From Streptomyces sp. DvalAA-43 (GTDB lineage: Bacteria > Actinomycetota > Actinomycetes > Streptomycetales > Streptomycetaceae), in contig NZ_FMBW01000087.1 of the NCBI RefSeq assembly GCF_900091725.1, positions 186,001-250,000 of the forward strand: a stretch of DNA of 64,000 bases. The letters are read 5' to 3'. Each line of letters begins with the position of its first letter. Position 1 is the stretch's first letter. Below the pieces are notes generated by a model. It did not search any database and had not been told where the DNA came from. It worked only from the letters and a program-made list of their open reading frames with translations. Below are positions 8,182 to 16,804 of this stretch, piece after piece. A program made the translations under genes and the position numbers.

Positions 8182-8213
8182 ATGACCGGGAGATCCTGGA
8201 GGATCTCTGGTCA
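8182..8213. promoter_or_regulatory. Imperfect inverted repeat upstream of LOG gene
   Basis: ATGACCGGGAGATCC, a TGGA loop, then GGATCTCTGGTCAT: near-perfect arms with one skipped base. It sits 26 bp before the LOG start codon and 56 bp after the dapE stop codon. It could be an operator or a leader hairpin. Confidence 0.4.
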
Positions 8214-8268
8214 TCCGTGTCAGGTCAGGGTAGATCCACGGAGGTTACGGGCGGGGGAATGCCGTGGG

Positions 8269-9348
8269 TCAGGCGGTGAGCCAGGAGCGGAGCCGCTCCT
8301 CGCAGTGGGTGATCCGCTCGACCGCCACGTGCTCGTCGCGCTTGTGGGCGAAGAGCGGGTCGCCCGGTCCGTAGTTCACCGCGGGGACGCCGAGGGAGCC
8401 GAAGCGGGAGACGTCCGTCCAGCCGAACTTGGGCCGGGCGGTGCCGCCCACCGCCGCCATGAACGCCTGGGCCGCCGGGTGGGAGAGGCCGGGCATGGCC
8501 GCGCCCGAGTGGTCGTCGACGACGAATTCGGCGACGCCGCAGTCCGCGAAGACCTCGTGGACGTGGGCCAGGGCCTCCTCGGCGGTCCGGTCGGGCGCGT
8601 ACCGGAAGTTGACCACGACGGTGCAGGCGTCCGGGATGACGTTGTTGGCGACGCCCCCCTCGATCCGTACCGCGTTCAGGCCCTCGTGGTATTCGAGACC
8701 GTCGATGACCGGGCGGCGCGGTTCGTACGCGGCGAGGCGGGCCAGGATCGGGGCGGCGCCGTGGATGGCGTTGGACCCCATCCAGCCCCGCGCGGAGTGG
8801 GCCCGCTCCCCCTCGGTGCGCAGGAAGACCCGCAGGGTGCCCTGGCAGCCGCCCTCGACCTCGGCGTCGGAGCCCTCCAGCAGGACCGCGAAGTCGCCCG
8901 CCAGCCAGTCGGGGTGGGCCTCGGCGATGTGGCCGAGCCCGTTGAGGTGTGCGGCGACCTCCTCGTTGTCGTAGAAGACGAAGGTCAGGTCGCGGTTGGG
9001 CTCGGGCACGGTCGCGGCGATCCTCAGCTGGACGGCGACGCCCGACTTCATGTCGGAGGTGCCGCAGCCCCACAGCACCCCGTTCTCGTCGAGACGGGAC
9101 GGCACGTTGTCGGCGATCGGCACGGTGTCGATGTGCCCGGCGAGTACCACCCGCTCGGCGCGGCCGAGGTCCGTCCGGGCCACGACGTTGTTGCCGTGCC
9201 GGTCGACGGTCAGGTGCGGGAGGGTGCGGAGGGCCGACTCGATCGCGTCCGCCAGCTCCTTCTCCTGACCGCTGACCGACGGGAAGTCGACGAGCCGTGC
9301 GGTGAGCGCCGGGCCGTCCAGGGAGAGGTCAAGTGTGGTTTCGGGCAT
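8269..9348 (-). CDS. dapE: Succinyl-diaminopimelate desuccinylase
   Basis: Zinc-dependent M20 deacylase of 359 aa that releases LL-diaminopimelate for lysine and peptidoglycan synthesis. Metal and catalytic motifs are visible: LAGHIDTVP (His and first catalytic Asp), CGTSDMKSG (bridging Asp), FYDNEEVAA (general-base Glu) and the late His in PLFAHKRDEHV. The dimerisation (lid) domain includes GERAHSARGW. The start MPETTLDL (ATG 9348) has no ribosome-binding site. A TAGGGT -10-like box lies 7 nt upstream, so the mRNA is probably leaderless. dapC lies 1.9 kb away in the same orientation. Confidence 0.94.
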   Translation of the reverse strand: MPETTLDLSLDGPALTARLVDFPSVSGQEKELADAIESALRTLPHLTVDRHGNNVVARTDLGRAERVVLAGHIDTVPIADNVPSRLDENGVLWGCGTSDMKSGVAVQLRIAATVPEPNRDLTFVFYDNEEVAAHLNGLGHIAEAHPDWLAGDFAVLLEGSDAEVEGGCQGTLRVFLRTEGERAHSARGWMGSNAIHGAAPILARLAAYEPRRPVIDGLEYHEGLNAVRIEGGVANNVIPDACTVVVNFRYAPDRTAEEALAHVHEVFADCGVAEFVVDDHSGAAMPGLSHPAAQAFMAAVGGTARPKFGWTDVSRFGSLGVPAVNYGPGDPLFAHKRDEHVAVERITHCEERLRSWLTA

Positions 9349-9355
9349 GGCACCG

Positions 9356-9361
9356 ACCCTA
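9356..9361 (-). promoter_or_regulatory. Leaderless-type -10 box of dapE
   Basis: TAGGGT (minus strand) followed by 7 nt and the ATG, the spacing expected if transcription begins at the start codon. Confidence 0.5.
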
Positions 9362-9475
9362 AGGGACCCGGCTCGCCCGCCAGGATCGGGCCGGACCGGG
9401 GCGGTCCGGACGCCGCGGGTCCGGATGATCCGGACGAAGGGCCCCTGGGCCCTCGGCCCCGGCGGAACACTCCAG

Positions 9476-9481
9476 TACGGT
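9476..9481 (+). promoter_or_regulatory. Leaderless-type -10 box of the 9488 gene
   Basis: TACGGT, then GGGCCC and the GTG start. No Shine-Dalgarno sequence is present between them. Confidence 0.45.
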
Positions 9482-9487
9482 GGGCCC

Positions 9488-10429
9488 GTGCCCCGGACCG
9501 TCTCCCCCGCCCGCCGACACACCAGCCGCAGCCGCCTCCTGCGTATCGCTGTCGCCCTTGTCGTGCTCGCCGCGCTCGGCAGCTATCTGACCCTTCAGTA
9601 CATAACAGGCGACAAGGTCGTCGCGGGGTGCGTCGTGGAGTCGGCCGACGGTTCGTCCGGCACGGGCCGTACGTACTGGATGAGCCCGGAGCAGGCCGTC
9701 AACGCCGCGACGATCTCCGCGGTCGGCACCTCGCGCGGGATGCCGGAGCGCGCCGTGACGATCGCGCTGGCGACCGCTCTCCAGGAGTCCGGGCTGCGCA
9801 ACATCGAGCACGGCGACCGGGATTCGCTGGGGCTGTTCCAGCAGCGCCCCTCGCAGGGCTGGGGCACCGAGAAGCAGATCCTGGACCCGGTGTACTCCGC
9901 CGGGGAGTTCTACCGTCATCTGGCCGAGGTCCCCGGCTACTCGCGGCTGCCGCTGACGGTCGCCGCGCAGCGGGTCCAGCGCAGCGCCTTCCCGCAGGCC
10001 TACGCGAAGCACGAGCCGGACGCGGCCCTGCTGGCGGCGGCGCTGACCGGTCGTGCGCCCGCCTCGCTGAACTGCGCGCCGCCGCGGGTGACGGCCGTGG
10101 CCGCCGACCCGGCGAAGGTGCGGACGGAGCTGGTGCGCGCCTTCGGCAAGGACGTGCTGCCCGCGACGGGCAGGACACCCGGGGCCGGTGCGGCCGGTCC
10201 GGCGGCGTCCGGCACGGTCGCGGTCCCGGTGTCCGCGCCCCGGACGGCCGGGGACGGTGGCACGGCGCAGCGCGGCTGGGAGCTCGCGCACTGGGCGGTC
10301 GCGCAGTCTGAGGCGCTCCGCCTGGGCGAGGTCTCGTATGCGGGCCGGGTGTGGGAGGCAGGGTCGGGCTGGCGTACGGAGCACAAGGATTCGGGCACCA
10401 CCGACGTCCGGATCCGGCTCGCGCACTAG
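9488..10429 (+). CDS. Membrane-anchored secreted protein with lysozyme-fold (transglycosylase-like) domain
   Basis: Protein of 313 aa starting at GTG 9488. A basic N-terminus (RRHTSRSRLLRI) is followed by one membrane helix at about 17-38 and an extracytoplasmic domain. Residues 95-125 read ATALQESGLRNIEHGDRDSLGLFQQRPSQGWGT, split here by the positions. The Glu near residue 100 followed by Ser/Gly/Leu and the GLFQQRP block look like the core of lytic transglycosylase or lysozyme-like folds. Relatives are often labelled heavy metal transporter, for which nothing here gives support. The C-terminal 130 residues are Ala/Pro/Gly-rich. It is divergent from dapE. Peptidoglycan cleavage is inferred. 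Confidence 0.75.
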   Translation: MPRTVSPARRHTSRSRLLRIAVALVVLAALGSYLTLQYITGDKVVAGCVVESADGSSGTGRTYWMSPEQAVNAATISAVGTSRGMPERAVTIALATALQESGLRNIEHGDRDSLGLFQQRPSQGWGTEKQILDPVYSAGEFYRHLAEVPGYSRLPLTVAAQRVQRSAFPQAYAKHEPDAALLAAALTGRAPASLNCAPPRVTAVAADPAKVRTELVRAFGKDVLPATGRTPGAGAAGPAASGTVAVPVSAPRTAGDGGTAQRGWELAHWAVAQSEALRLGEVSYAGRVWEAGSGWRTEHKDSGTTDVRIRLAH

Positions 10430-10717
10430 TTCGCGCGGTCGCCCGGGAGTGTCATCCCGCCCCGTTCGTGCGCCCCCTTCGCACTACCCCTCCCACCGGC
10501 TTGCGCCGACCCCTCGGTTCCCTTGCGGCCGAAGGGAAGTGACGGTTCACCCGGCCTCCCGGGAATGTCGCGTGCGCCCGGATTCCTCCCTTGCAGATCA
10601 TGTGACGCATTACCGACTCTTTACCTCGGTCCACCGCAACCTCCCCCGCCCTTTCGACGGTTGTCATTGCGTCCGATCAACGGACAGACCTCTTCCTCAT
10701 ACCGTCGAAGGAGCATC
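10430..10717. other. Intergenic region upstream of small secreted protein
   Basis: About 290 bp. No gene is seen. It presumably carries the promoter and a leader for the 10718 gene, but no clear -35/-10 pair was found. Confidence 0.4.
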
Positions 10718-11116
10718 ATGTCCCTCCCCCTGACCCGCCGGATCGCCCGTGCCGCGCTGCTGATCGCCGCAGGTGCGGCCCCCGTGGTCGGCGCGGCCGG
10801 AGTCGCGGGTGCCGCGCAGCTCCCGCAGGCCCCGGAGCTCGGCGGTCTGACCAGCGTCGACGGCGCCGGTCTCGGCAAGACGGTCGACAGCGCCTCCCAG
10901 CAGGGCACCCAGGTCGCGGGCGAGACCGGCGGCAAGATCGTCGGGACGGCCCTCCCGGCCGCGACCAAGACCGTCGGCAAGGCCGGTGCCGAAGCCGCCC
11001 CCACCGTGCAGAAGACCGCGGGCAGCGCCGCGGGCAGCGCGGGCCAGGTCCTCGGCGAGGCCGCCGGTGCCGCGACCAAGGGCGGCCTGCCCACCCAGGG
11101 CCTGCCGCTCGGCTGA
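10718..11116 (+). CDS. Small secreted Ala/Gly-rich protein
   Basis: Protein of 132 aa behind a good GAAGGAG. A signal peptide (RRIARAALLIAAGAAPVVGAAGVAGAA) cuts near residue 31. The mature part of about 100 aa is rich in Ala, Gly, Thr and Lys, with repeated GxxVGxxxxAAT-type blocks and no cysteine. No enzyme motif is visible. Such proteins recur in Streptomyces and are often mislabelled ATP-binding. It is probably an extracellular or cell-wall-associated structural protein. It stands alone between the 9488 gene and a large palindromic terminator. Confidence 0.75.
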   Translation: MSLPLTRRIARAALLIAAGAAPVVGAAGVAGAAQLPQAPELGGLTSVDGAGLGKTVDSASQQGTQVAGETGGKIVGTALPAATKTVGKAGAEAAPTVQKTAGSAAGSAGQVLGEAAGAATKGGLPTQGLPLG

Positions 11117-11136
11117 CCCGTCCCGGCCCCCGGGCC

Positions 11137-11206
11137 GGCAGCACCACACACGCGCGGGGCCCCGGGAGTGCGCACTCCCGGGGCCCCGCGCGTGTGTGGT
11201 GCTGCC
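11137..11206. terminator. 70-bp perfect palindrome, bidirectional terminator
   Basis: Two 35-bp arms, GGCAGCACCACACACGCGCG onward, are exactly complementary with no spacer. It fills the gap between the convergent 10718 gene and dapC, 21 bp after one stop and 4 bp before the other. Confidence 0.88.
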
Positions 11207-11210
11207 GCTC

Positions 11211-12308
11211 CTACCGCGACAGCCGCTTGACGGCCGCCGCCACCCGCTCGTCGGTCGCCGTGAACGCGACCCGTACGAAGCGGTCCCCGGCCGGTCCGTA
11301 GAAGTCGCCCGGGGCCACCAGGATGCCGAGCTCCGCCAGGTAGGCCACGGTCTCCCAGCACGGTTCGTCGCGCGTCGCCCACAGGTAGAGGCTGGCCTCG
11401 CTGTGCTCGACGCGGAAGCCGTGCGACTCCAGCGCGGTGCGCAGGGCCGCGCGCCGCGCCGCGTACCGGGCCCGCTGCTCGGCGACGTGCTCGTCGTCGC
11501 CGAGCGCAGCGACCGTCGCCGCCTGGACCGGGGCCGGCGTCATCATGCCGCCGTGCTTGCGGATCAGCAGCAGCTCGCTCAGCACCGCCGCATCGCCCGC
11601 GATGAAGGCCGCGCGGTATCCGGCGAGGTTGGAGCGCTTGGAGAGCGAGTGGACGGCGACGATGCCCCCGTACGTACCGCCACAGACGTCCGGGTGCAGC
11701 ACGGAGACCGGTTCGGCCTCCCAGCCCAGCTCCAGGTAGCACTCGTCGCTGAAGACCAGTACGCCGTGCTCGCGGGCCCAGGCGACGATCCGGATCAGCT
11801 CGTCCTTGGACAGGACGCGGCCGGTCGGATTGGAGGGCGAGTTGAGCCAGAGCAGCTTGAGACCGGCCGGGTCCAGCTCCGTCGGGTCGTCGTAGACGAC
11901 GGGCTCGGCGCCGCAGAGCCGGGCGCCCACCTCGTACGTCGGGTAGGCGAGGCGCGGGTACGCCACCTTGTCGCCCGCGCCGAGGCCGAGCTGGGTCGGC
12001 AGCCAGGCCACCAGCTCCTTGGAGCCGACGACCGGCAGGACGTTCTCGTGGGTCACCCCGGCCGCGCCGAGCCGCCGCTCCACCCATCCGGTGATCGCGT
12101 CACGCAGCTCGGCGGTCCCCCACACCGTCGGATAGCCGGGGCTGTCCGACGCGGCGACGAGCGCCCGCCGGATCAGCTCGGGCACCGGGTCGACGGGCGT
12201 GCCGACGGACAGGTCCACGATGCCGTCGGGGTGGGCCTCGGCCGTCGACTTGTAGGGCGCGAGCTTGTCCCAGGGGAAGACCGGGAGACGGGAGGAGACT
12301 GCGGACAC
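11211..12308 (-). CDS. dapC: Succinyldiaminopimelate transaminase
   Basis: Class I/II PLP aminotransferase of 365 aa in the lysine/diaminopimelate pathway. PLP-binding features include NSPSNPTGRVL, the Asp/Tyr region VFSDECYLELGW, and the Schiff-base lysine in HSLSKRSNLAGYRAAF. The start is GTG 12308 with GAAAGCAGAG upstream. It lies 158 bp after fdxA on the same strand. The fdxA-dapC pair is conserved across Actinobacteria (fdxC Rv1177 / Rv1178). With dapE 1.9 kb away the window holds two of the late diaminopimelate steps. Confidence 0.93.
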   Translation of the reverse strand: MSAVSSRLPVFPWDKLAPYKSTAEAHPDGIVDLSVGTPVDPVPELIRRALVAASDSPGYPTVWGTAELRDAITGWVERRLGAAGVTHENVLPVVGSKELVAWLPTQLGLGAGDKVAYPRLAYPTYEVGARLCGAEPVVYDDPTELDPAGLKLLWLNSPSNPTGRVLSKDELIRIVAWAREHGVLVFSDECYLELGWEAEPVSVLHPDVCGGTYGGIVAVHSLSKRSNLAGYRAAFIAGDAAVLSELLLIRKHGGMMTPAPVQAATVAALGDDEHVAEQRARYAARRAALRTALESHGFRVEHSEASLYLWATRDEPCWETVAYLAELGILVAPGDFYGPAGDRFVRVAFTATDERVAAAVKRLSR

Positions 12309-12409
12309 GGATCTCTGCTTTCTCGTACGGGGGTCACGCGGGACGCACGGAGCGGCGAAGGGCGTACGGGGCGCTCGGGCCGCTCGTCACCCGGGCGCGG
12401 AAACGCCTC

Positions 12410-12440
12410 GGTCCCGCACGGTGACGAGCCGTACGGGACC
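12410..12440. terminator. Stem-loop after fdxA
   Basis: GGTCCCGCACGG and CCGTACGGGACC, 12-bp arms with one mismatch that would be a G-U pair in the fdxA transcript, and a 7-nt loop. It lies 27 bp after the fdxA stop codon. Confidence 0.6.
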
Positions 12441-12466
12441 GGGGCGGCGCACGTGCGGGCCGCCGA

Positions 12467-12787
12467 CTACTGGTTCTGCGGCGGCAGCGCGGCGATGAAC
12501 GCGTGGTCGCGCTCGATCAGGCCCAGCTTGGAGGCACCACCGGGCGACCCGAGGTCGTCGAAGAACTCGACGTTCGCCTTGTAGTAGTCCTTCCACTCCT
12601 CCGGGGTGTCGTCCTCGTAGAAGATGGCCTCGACCGGGCACACCGGCTCACAGGCTCCGCAGTCGACGCATTCGTCCGGGTGGATGTACAAGGACCGCTG
12701 GCCCTCGTAGATGCAGTCGACGGGGCACTCCTCGATGCAGGCCTTGTCCTTTACGTCGACACAAGGCTGCGCGATGACGTAGGTCAC
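12467..12787 (-). CDS. fdxA: Seven-iron ferredoxin
   Basis: Electron-transfer protein of 106 aa carrying one [3Fe-4S] and one [4Fe-4S] cluster. Ligands are C9, C17 and C50 for the 3Fe cluster, and C21, C40, C43 and C46 for the 4Fe cluster (CVDCGACEPVCP). An extra C25 is present, as usual in this type. The C-terminal half is acidic (YEDDTPEEWKDYY). The GTG start is behind GAGGAGGAA. Mycobacterial FdxA/FdxC-type ferredoxins serve cytochrome P450 and other oxidoreductases; the partner here is unknown. Confidence 0.96.
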   Translation of the reverse strand: MTYVIAQPCVDVKDKACIEECPVDCIYEGQRSLYIHPDECVDCGACEPVCPVEAIFYEDDTPEEWKDYYKANVEFFDDLGSPGGASKLGLIERDHAFIAALPPQNQ

Positions 12788-12904
12788 GCTGTCGTTCCTC
12801 CTCGGTAGGGCGTTGGCTCTCGCGCGGGAGCGCGGCGTCGTCGATGCCCACCCCTAGTATCTCCGTTCCGGGGCACGAACCGAACAGGAGGGGCGTAGAG
12901 AGCT

Positions 12905-13906
12905 GTGGAATTCACCATCGGCGGACAGCTCAAGGTCCGGATCACACCGGCTGACGTGGGCAAACGGGTATCAGTCCGGCGTGTGTGCGAGACCGGCCCG
13001 CAAAGAGCGACGTTCACCGACACGGTCGGAGTTCTCACATCGTGGGACGATGGTGTGCTCTCGATCACACCGAAGAACGGTGAACCCGTCCGTATCGCGG
13101 AGGCCGCGCTGGTGGCGGGCAAGGTGGTACCGGCCGCTCCGGCCCGGCGGCGTGGCCCGGCGGCCTCCTTCGACGAGCTCGTACCCGTCTGTGCCCGTGC
13201 CTGGCAGCCGGTGGAGAGCGAGCCGCTGGGCAACTGGCGGCTGCGTGCCGCACGGGGCTTCACCCGCCGCGCCAACTCCGTGCTGCCGCTCGGCGATCCC
13301 GGCCTCCCGCTCGACAAGGCGCTCGCGCGCGTCCGGCAGTGGTACGCGGAACGGGACCTGCCCGCGTACATCCAGACCGCGACCGGCGCCGAGGGCACCC
13401 AGGAGCTGCTCTGCGCGGAGCTGACGGAGCGCGGCTGGCACCGCGAGGTGACGGCGGAGGTGCGCACCGCCGGGCTCGCCCCGGTCGGCGACCTGGACGC
13501 GGAGGCGTCCCGGGTGCGGCTGAGCCGGGACCTGGACGAGACGTGGCTCTCCCGCTACCAGCGCTTCGACACCCCGGGCCCGCACGTCCTGGCGGTGCTG
13601 CGCGGCGGCCCCTCGGTGTGGTTCGCCTCGGTGCCCGGTGACGGCGGGGACGCGGCGCCCGCCGCGATCGGGCGGTGCGTGGTGGACGGGCGCTGGGCCG
13701 GGTTCATGGCCGTCGAGGTCGATCCGGCGTACCGGCGCCGCGGGCTCGCCACCGCCGTGATGGCCGCGCTCGCCCGCCGGGCCCTGGAGGAGGGCGCCTC
13801 GGCGGCCTGGCTCCAGGTGGAGGCGGACAACGAGGGGGCGCGGGCGCTCTACGAGGGCATGGGGTTCGCGGTCCACCACCTGTACCACCACTTCCGGCCG
13901 GCGTGA
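12905..13906 (+). CDS. GNAT family N-acetyltransferase
   Basis: Protein of 333 aa from GTG 12905, with GGAGGGGCG upstream. The first 90 residues form a separate domain (GGQLKVRITPADVGKRVSVR and FTDTVGVLTSWDDGVLSI), probably a small beta-barrel or SH3-like fold. The GNAT fold follows. Its acetyl-CoA pyrophosphate-binding loop is VDPAYRRRGLATAVMAAL (R/Q-x-x-G-x-A) near residues 275-290, ending in the typical NEGARALYEGMGF. The substrate is unknown. It is divergent from fdxA and is followed 18 bp later by the SirB1-type gene, so the two are probably co-transcribed. Confidence 0.9.
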   Translation: MEFTIGGQLKVRITPADVGKRVSVRRVCETGPQRATFTDTVGVLTSWDDGVLSITPKNGEPVRIAEAALVAGKVVPAAPARRRGPAASFDELVPVCARAWQPVESEPLGNWRLRAARGFTRRANSVLPLGDPGLPLDKALARVRQWYAERDLPAYIQTATGAEGTQELLCAELTERGWHREVTAEVRTAGLAPVGDLDAEASRVRLSRDLDETWLSRYQRFDTPGPHVLAVLRGGPSVWFASVPGDGGDAAPAAIGRCVVDGRWAGFMAVEVDPAYRRRGLATAVMAALARRALEEGASAAWLQVEADNEGARALYEGMGFAVHHLYHHFRPA

Positions 13907-13924
13907 CGGAGACGGACGGGCCCG

Positions 13925-14782
13925 ATGAATCCTGAACCCGCTGAGCGGCCGGAACGCCCGGACCGGGACGAGCTGCGCCGTCAGTTCGCCGAGGAGGCGC
14001 GCGCCGAGCGCCCGGACCTCGCGCTGCTCTGTCTGCTGCTGGGCGCGATGGCCGATCCGGCGCTGGACCCGAACGGGATCGACGCGGCGCAGATCGAGCT
14101 GGACGAGCTGGCGGGCCGGCTTCCGTACGGGGTGCGGGGCGGCCGGGCCTGGGCCTCGGCGCTGGCCGAACTGCTCGGTGAGCGGTGCGGCTTCGCGGGC
14201 TCCTCGGCGGACTACCAGCGGCTGGAGTCGTCGCTGCTCCACCAGGTGCTGCGCAGGCGTCGCGGACTGCCGATCCTGCTGTCCGTGGTGTGGATCGAGG
14301 TCGCGCGGCGGGCGGGCGCTCCGGTCTACGGGGTGGCGCTGCCGGGTCATTTCGTCGTCGGTTTCGGCGATCCGGCCGAGCGGGTGCTGGCCGACCCCTT
14401 CGACGGCGGCCGACCGATGACCGGGCAGGACGCGGAGCTGCTGGTGGCGGGGGCCACCGGGGAGCCGCTGGAGGAATCGATGCTGGTGCCCACGCGGCCG
14501 CTGGAGATCGTGCTGCGGATCCTGAACAACATCAGGGCCTGGGCGGCGACCCGTCCGGAGCACACGGATGTGGCGCTGTGGGCGGTGGACCTGTCGCTGC
14601 TGCTCCCCTCGCACCCCGCCAGGCTGCGCTACGAGCGCGCGCAGCTGCTCGTACAGAGCGGGCAGTTCCTGCGCGGGGCGGCGGAGATGGAGGAGTACGC
14701 GGACGTGATCGCCGGGATCGAGCCCGAGGCGGCGGAGGCGATCCGGCACCGGGCGCGGGCGGCCCGCTCCTTGCTGAACTGA
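13925..14782 (+). CDS. SirB1-family (transglutaminase-like) protein
   Basis: Protein of 285 aa. The core RRRGLPILLSVVWIEVARR, GAPVYGVALPGHFVV and VLADPFDGGRPMT matches the SirB1/transglutaminase-like family (PF13369 plus a TPR-like C-terminus, LLPSHPARLRYERAQLLVQSGQF). The papain-like nucleophile Cys is not obvious near the GLPI motif; this is usual for SirB1 proteins, which are probably not active peptidases. Start ATG 13925 has only a weak ribosome-binding site, consistent with coupling to the GNAT gene. The molecular role is unknown. Confidence 0.87.
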   Translation: MNPEPAERPERPDRDELRRQFAEEARAERPDLALLCLLLGAMADPALDPNGIDAAQIELDELAGRLPYGVRGGRAWASALAELLGERCGFAGSSADYQRLESSLLHQVLRRRRGLPILLSVVWIEVARRAGAPVYGVALPGHFVVGFGDPAERVLADPFDGGRPMTGQDAELLVAGATGEPLEESMLVPTRPLEIVLRILNNIRAWAATRPEHTDVALWAVDLSLLLPSHPARLRYERAQLLVQSGQFLRGAAEMEEYADVIAGIEPEAAEAIRHRARAARSLLN

Positions 14783-14815
14783 GAGCGTCCGGCCCCGGCT
14801 GCTGCCGGACGCTCT
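14782..14815. terminator. Stem-loop terminator after SirB1-family gene
   Basis: AGAGCGTCCGGC and GCCGGACGCTCT, perfect 12-bp arms with a 10-nt loop, starting at the last base of the stop codon. The region is convergent with the ribosomal protection gene. Confidence 0.75.
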
Positions 14816-14842
14816 GAAGGCCGCCCCGCCCGCGGGCCCCTC

Positions 14843-16804
14843 TCAGACGACCCTGCGTACCGTGCGCAGCAGGTACTCCTTGCGGTGGAGCGGGTCGCGG
14901 TCGGTGCGCGGCCGGTCCGGGGGTGTGCCGACGACCGCCCGGTAGCGGTCGAACTCGGATTCCAGCACCCCTTCGCCACGCGTCAGGCCCGGCAGCTGCC
15001 GCTGGAGTCCGTGGACGCGGGCCGCCGGGATCTCGCCCTCCAGCACACCTACGGAACCGTGCACGGCCGATGTCCCCGGGACGGCCCGCAGCCGCGCGAG
15101 GACCGGGAGGGCCGGGCCGATCAGGTCCGCGGGGAGTTCCAGGCGGAACCGGTGGATCGGCTCGTGCACCGTGGTTCCGGCCCGCTTCAGCGCGCTCATC
15201 AGGACCAGCGGGGTCAGATTCCGGAAGTCGCCCGCGGTGCTCACCGGGGACCAGTAACCGGAGTGCGTCATGGTGACGACGCAGTCGGTGACCTGCCAGC
15301 CGTGGATTCCCTGCCGAAGGGTCTCCGCCACGGTCTCCTCCACCGCTCTCATCAGGGCGAAGGGCATCGATCCGAGCTCCACCTCCAGCCGGTGGGCGAT
15401 ACCGCTGCCGACCGGGGCGGGGTCGATCCTGAGGCCGACGGTCGCCAGAAAGGGGTTCCCGCCCTGATCGATGATCTCGTACGCCGCTCCGCTGCCGTTC
15501 GGCCGTTCCAGACACATGGGGGTGGTCTCGCGGAAGGTGACGCCGATTCCGAATTCGTCGGCCAGCGTCGCCTGGATGACTTCCTTCTGCACTTCGCCGT
15601 AGAGCGAGACGGACACCTCTTTACGGATGTCGTCCTGACGCAGATCGATCAGCGGGTCCTGTTCGGCGAGTTGCGCGAGTGCGGCATGCAGCTCGCCCCT
15701 GCTCGCCGGAGGGCTGGGGACCACGACCGATTCCAGCGTCGGCGGGGCGAACCAGCGGTCCGGTGGGGCCGCGTCAGGTTCGCCGACCGGGTCGCCGATC
15801 CGGATGCCGTCGAGCCCCCGGAGCATCGCGATCCGGCCCGCGCCGACCGCCGCCCCACGGACGGCCGAGCCCTGGTCGAAGACGCCGATCCCGGCCACTC
15901 TGCCCTCGGCCCGCCCCTCGCCCCGCCCGAACGGCAGCCGGTCGCGGACCCGTACCGTGCCCGAGAACATCCGGACGTACGCCGTCTTCTCGCCGCCCGG
16001 TCCGCGCTCCACCTTGAAGACGGTGCCCGCGACCGGCCCGGTGTCATCGCCCCCGCTCGCGGGCAGCAGCTCCCTGACCCCGTCGATCAGGGCGTCCATC
16101 CCCACGCCGGTGATCGCGGAGCCGAAGTACACCGGATGCACCAGCGCCCGCCCGGTCTGCGCCGCCAGCTCTTCGCGCAGCCTGTCGTACGGGAGCGGCG
16201 CGGCGTTCTCGACGTACACGTCCAGGAGCGCGTCGTCGTGGTCGGCGAGCAGCTCGGCCAGCCGGTCGGTGAAGCCGGGGTCGGCACCGGTGTACGGCGT
16301 GCAGCGGGTGCCCCGGCCGCCCGGTGCGTCGACGGACCCCATGGCGATCACGGCCGGGGTCAGTTTCCCGGCGATGTCCCGCAGTACGGACTCGGGCCGC
16401 GCACCGCTGCGGTCGACCTTGTTCACGAGGAGGAGCGTCGGAATGCGCAGGCGTCGCAGTGTCCGCATCAGCACGCGGGTCTGCGCCTGTACGCCCTCCA
16501 CGGCGGAAACGACCAGCACGGCGCCGTCGAGCACACCGAGCACCCGTTCCACCTCGGCGATGAAATCCGGGTGACCGGGAGTGTCGATCAGATTGACCGT
16601 CATGTCGTCGATGGCGAACGAGACGACGGCGGACTTGATCGTGATGCCGCGTTGTCGTTCGAGTGCCAGGGAATCGGTCCGGGTGCTGCCGTCGTCGACG
16701 CTGCCGATCTCGTCGATGACACCGGCGGTGTGGAGCAGCCGCTCGGTCAGGCTCGTCTTACCGGCGTCGACATGCGCCAGGATTCCCAGGTTCAGCGTGT
16801 GCAC
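14843..16804 (-). CDS. Ribosomal protection-type GTPase, Otr(A)/Tet(M) family
   Basis: EF-G-like translational GTPase of 653 aa. GTPase motifs are G1 AHVDAGKTSLTERLL, G2 RGITIKSAVVSF, G3 DTPGHPDF and G4 NKVD. The domain order and the C-terminal EF-G IV/V-like region match Otr(A) and Tet(M), which dislodge tetracycline from the ribosome. Otr(A) is about 663 aa and Tet(M) 639. GTG 16804 has GGAG four bases upstream; a longer TTG start (16834) lacks one. It overlaps an upstream 36-codon ORF. Whether it gives resistance cannot be read from sequence. Confidence 0.9.
   Translation of the reverse strand: MHTLNLGILAHVDAGKTSLTERLLHTAGVIDEIGSVDDGSTRTDSLALERQRGITIKSAVVSFAIDDMTVNLIDTPGHPDFIAEVERVLGVLDGAVLVVSAVEGVQAQTRVLMRTLRRLRIPTLLLVNKVDRSGARPESVLRDIAGKLTPAVIAMGSVDAPGGRGTRCTPYTGADPGFTDRLAELLADHDDALLDVYVENAAPLPYDRLREELAAQTGRALVHPVYFGSAITGVGMDALIDGVRELLPASGGDDTGPVAGTVFKVERGPGGEKTAYVRMFSGTVRVRDRLPFGRGEGRAEGRVAGIGVFDQGSAVRGAAVGAGRIAMLRGLDGIRIGDPVGEPDAAPPDRWFAPPTLESVVVPSPPASRGELHAALAQLAEQDPLIDLRQDDIRKEVSVSLYGEVQKEVIQATLADEFGIGVTFRETTPMCLERPNGSGAAYEIIDQGGNPFLATVGLRIDPAPVGSGIAHRLEVELGSMPFALMRAVEETVAETLRQGIHGWQVTDCVVTMTHSGYWSPVSTAGDFRNLTPLVLMSALKRAGTTVHEPIHRFRLELPADLIGPALPVLARLRAVPGTSAVHGSVGVLEGEIPAARVHGLQRQLPGLTRGEGVLESEFDRYRAVVGTPPDRPRTDRDPLHRKEYLLRTVRRVV

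Noticed and set aside
7711..10311. A very long plus-strand open frame opposite the LOG and dapE genes
   Set aside because: It is antisense to dapE and LOG, which have full family motifs. High GC removes stop codons in other frames. The translation is Arg/Pro/Gly-rich with no domain.
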